From Companilactobacillus halodurans (GTDB lineage Bacteria > Bacillota > Bacilli > Lactobacillales > Lactobacillaceae), in assembly GCF_009600985.1 (NCBI RefSeq), contig NZ_VDFP01000013.1, positions 1 to 64,000 of the forward strand: a stretch of 64,000 nt of DNA. The letters run 5' to 3'. Positions within the stretch are counted from its first letter, which is position 1, and the number at the start of each line of letters is the position of its first letter. A model generated the notes under the pieces. That model ran no database searches, had not been told where the DNA came from, and worked only from the letters and a program-made list of their open reading frames with translations. This document shows, piece after piece, positions 61,593-64,000 of the stretch. The position numbers were made by a program, and so were the translations under genes.

Positions 61593-63317
61593 ATGAAAGT
61601 ATTAATGCCGTATCTTAAGCGCTATCGCAAAGATGTTTATATTGCTTTGATATCTATTGTTGCTTTAGTGTTTGCAACGCTTTGGCAACCGCGTTTATTG
61701 CAGGTGGTCATGAATGCAATTTTGAAAGGTGACAAAGCTACCATTTTTCAACAAGGCATCTTTTTGATTGGATTAGCTGTGATTGGGATTATTGCGGGGA
61801 TAATCAATACGATTTATTCAGCTCGGTTGGCTTTAGGCGTAGCAACGGACTTGCGAAGCGACTTATATAATCAAGTGCAATCATTTGCTTATGCTGATGT
61901 TGAAAAATTCTCTGCATCTAACTTAGCAGTGCGGATGACTAACGATATTAATCAAGTTCAACAAATTGTGATGGCAGGATTTCAACAAATTAGTCGGATT
62001 CCACTGTTATTTTTAGGCGCATTTATTTTGGCAATGGTCACCATGCCACAACAATGGTGGATTCTTGTAGGAATGATGATAATTGTTTTCGCTGTTACTT
62101 GGTATTCATATCAAAAAATGAGCGATTATTTCACGCAGACGCAAGAAGATATCGATGACGTCAATACGGTAGCACGTGAAAATCTAATGGGGATTCGTGT
62201 TGTTAAATCATTTGTCCAAGAACCAAACGAGATTTCCAAATTTTCTAAAGCTTCTGATAGATTGACTGGTGTTACAGCAAAAATAGGTTACAACTTTGCT
62301 ATTTTAATGCCAGCTTATTTCCTGACAGCCAATATTGCTGTCGTCTTATCAGTTTATCTAGTTGGACAAAATTTGACCACGCATCCAACCTATTTAGCTG
62401 CTATCACAAGTTTTATTTCATATGTTATGCAAATTCTATTTGCCGTAATCAACGGTGGTTTCTTAATGATTGCTGCTTCAAGAGCTAATATCTCGTTGGG
62501 CAGAATTGGCGAAGTTTTAAAAGCCAAGCCAAGCATGACTTATGTAAAAGGCGACCGTGGTCCTGTGGAAGGCGATGTTGAATTTGACCATGTTACTTTC
62601 ACTTACCCTGGAGATGACGCGCCAACTTTGAAAGATATTAATTTCAAAGTGAAGGCCGGAGAAATGATTGGCGTTGTCGGGGCAACTGGTTCAGGTAAAA
62701 CAACTTTGGCACAGATGATTGCTCGTTTGTACGACCCCGATGAAGGTTCTGTAAAAGTTGGTGATACTGATGTACGGCAGCTTCCAGAAAAATCTTTACT
62801 TGAGACGGTTGCTTATGTATTGCAACGATCGACTTTGTTTTCTGGTACCATCTCTGCCAATTTACGGCAAGTGAAAGCTGATGCCACGTCAAATCAAATG
62901 CAATGGGCAGCAGGAATCGCTCAAGCTTCAGAATTTATTGAACGATTGCCATTGACTTACGATGCACCGGTCGAAGAACGTTCATCGAATTTCTCTGGCG
63001 GACAAAAGCAGCGTTTATCGATTACACGTGGCGTGATTGCTGAACCCAAAATTCTAATTTTAGATGATGCGACATCTGCCTTAGATGCGAAATCTGAAAA
63101 ATTAGTTCAAGAAGCGCTGGATAAAGATTTGACCAAAACGACAACAATTGTGATTGCTGAAAAAATCTCGTCAATTATGCGTGCTGATCGAATTTTGGTA
63201 TTGGATGATGGTCGTATCGTTGGCAATGGTACTCACCAAGAGTTAGTCGCCAATAATGCGGTCTATCAACAAATTTATCAAACGCAAAAGGCTAAGGAGG
63301 GTGTAAATCATGGGTGA
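61593..63317 (+). CDS. Heterodimeric multidrug ABC exporter subunit, BmrC/YheI-like
   Basis: 574 residues: six membrane helices in residues about 15-300, then a nucleotide-binding domain with Walker A GATGSGKTT (near 364), signature FSGGQKQR and Walker B ILILDDATSALD. The catalytic glutamate after Walker B is Asp, and the switch region reads IAEKISSI instead of the usual histidine-bearing one, marking the degenerate ATP site of heterodimeric exporters (BmrC, LmrC, TM287 type). GAGGGGG ribosome site. The end overlaps the second subunit by eight bases. Confidence 0.88.
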   Translation: MKVLMPYLKRYRKDVYIALISIVALVFATLWQPRLLQVVMNAILKGDKATIFQQGIFLIGLAVIGIIAGIINTIYSARLALGVATDLRSDLYNQVQSFAYADVEKFSASNLAVRMTNDINQVQQIVMAGFQQISRIPLLFLGAFILAMVTMPQQWWILVGMMIIVFAVTWYSYQKMSDYFTQTQEDIDDVNTVARENLMGIRVVKSFVQEPNEISKFSKASDRLTGVTAKIGYNFAILMPAYFLTANIAVVLSVYLVGQNLTTHPTYLAAITSFISYVMQILFAVINGGFLMIAASRANISLGRIGEVLKAKPSMTYVKGDRGPVEGDVEFDHVTFTYPGDDAPTLKDINFKVKAGEMIGVVGATGSGKTTLAQMIARLYDPDEGSVKVGDTDVRQLPEKSLLETVAYVLQRSTLFSGTISANLRQVKADATSNQMQWAAGIAQASEFIERLPLTYDAPVEERSSNFSGGQKQRLSITRGVIAEPKILILDDATSALDAKSEKLVQEALDKDLTKTTTIVIAEKISSIMRADRILVLDDGRIVGNGTHQELVANNAVYQQIYQTQKAKEGVNHG

Positions 63318-64000
63318 TTTAAGAAATGCTGGAAAATATTATTGGCATTACCTAAGAAAATATTGGTTTGGATTCATTATGACGGCCATTCTAATCGGTA
63401 TTTCGACTGCTTGTATCGTTATTGCCCCCACTTATCTTGGCCGAGCGGTTTCGGAATTGACGACCTATTTGCAGCAGTGGACTAATGAAGCAACCCGTCA
63501 AAATGCCAGTTTAGGAACATTCCATAAGACTTTGTGGATCTATCTTGGCTTATACTTTGGCGATGCTAGTACTTTATTGATAGCTAGTATGATTTTGGCT
63601 CGGATTACCGCCTACTCAACAGGTACGATGCGTGTCGGGTTATTTCGCAAGATGCAACGGATGCAAGTTCGTTATTTTGATTCCCACAGCAATGGCGATA
63701 TTCTTGCTCGGTATACTTCTGATTTAGATAATATTTTTAACGCTATGAATCAAGCATTAATTGATATTTTCTTGGCAATTGCCCAATTTATTGGAATACT
63801 GATCGTTATGTTCGACCAAAATACCACGATGGCCTGGGTCACAATGGGAACAACTCCCATCGCTTTGATAGTTGCGGGAATCGTGATGCAAAAAGCTAGC
63901 GTAGCGGTCAATCGTCAACAAGATGATGTCGGACAATTGAACGGTTATATCAATGAGCAAGTTACAGCTCAAAAGGTGATTATCACTAATGGTCTTCAAA
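63310..64000 (+). CDS. Partial heterodimeric ABC exporter subunit, BmrD/YheH-like
   Basis: Open from ATG 63310 to the window edge (230 residues seen, incomplete). It begins MGDLRNAGKYYWHYL and includes membrane helices and the coupling region RMQVRYFDSHSNGDILARYT, followed by NGYINEQVTAQKVI, all typical of type I ABC exporter transmembrane domains. AAGGAGGG ribosome site lies inside the upstream gene. Expected to carry the canonical ATP site, to be tested downstream of the window. Confidence 0.85.
   Translation, partial: MGDLRNAGKYYWHYLRKYWFGFIMTAILIGISTACIVIAPTYLGRAVSELTTYLQQWTNEATRQNASLGTFHKTLWIYLGLYFGDASTLLIASMILARITAYSTGTMRVGLFRKMQRMQVRYFDSHSNGDILARYTSDLDNIFNAMNQALIDIFLAIAQFIGILIVMFDQNTTMAWVTMGTTPIALIVAGIVMQKASVAVNRQQDDVGQLNGYINEQVTAQKVIITNGLQ

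Overview
The window looks like a chromosomal segment of a low-GC Lactobacillaceae member. Supporting features are AT-rich DNA, PepN, a melA-type alpha-galactosidase, a cinnamoyl esterase, WxL and SLAP-type surface proteins, AsnA under a T-box, and strong Shine-Dalgarno sequences with several TTG starts. The gene content resembles the Companilactobacillus (old L. farciminis/alimentarius) group, but that genus call is inference. No rRNA, tRNA, CRISPR array, transposase or prophage was seen.

Layout. 0-5.3 kb: an orphan C-terminal ORF fragment, a RibD-like reductase, and a 1351-residue secreted surface protein with six repeated modules and four SLAP-like C-terminal repeats. 5.3-14.6 kb: a redox block with an NAD(P)-binding protein, two LysR regulators, three aldo/keto reductases, a zinc alcohol dehydrogenase, a sugar acetyltransferase, a collapsed SDR pseudogene and an alpha/beta hydrolase. 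Two aldo/keto reductase promoters share an almost identical three-half-site operator. 14.6-17.3 kb: a lipoprotein, a HigBA toxin-antitoxin pair with a palindromic operator, and a DUF2798-like membrane protein. 17.3-31 kb: more redox genes (flavin disulfide reductase lacking the usual C-terminal His-Glu pair, MarR-NmrA operon, glucose dehydrogenase, two nitroreductases, a cytochrome b5-like protein, an SDR), a cinnamoyl esterase, a fused permease/binding-protein ABC system, and a TetR-MMPL pair. 31-37.5 kb: pepN and the first lectin/WxL surface protein. 37.8-43.5 kb: a Mn-type ABC transporter and a three-gene zinc-ribbon/SGNH operon. 43.6-53 kb: a second lectin/WxL protein, an MFS carrier, a Bax-inhibitor-1 protein, alpha-galactosidase, a LytTR plus LiaF-like pair, and an unrecognised cysteine-containing protein. 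53-64 kb: asnA with its T-box, a helicase-PLD-DUF3427 protein with a MutT partner, a frameshifted DUF262/DUF1524 (GmrSD-like) gene, a LysE exporter, and a heterodimeric multidrug ABC exporter behind a leader/attenuator.

The strongest undescribed signal is a family of about 165-bp extragenic elements (copies at 25.2, 25.5, 31.0, 34.3 and 34.6 kb). Each folds on paper into a closing stem plus two fixed hairpin arms. The stems differ in sequence between copies but keep pairing, so they covary. Forward copies start just downstream of stop codons and are followed by an intrinsic terminator. Two loci carry a mirror-image composite of element, terminator and inverted element. A second, unrelated-looking family (two tandem copies at 37.2-37.5 kb, directly after a WxL gene) follows the same plan: a constant core and a variable but compensated outer stem.
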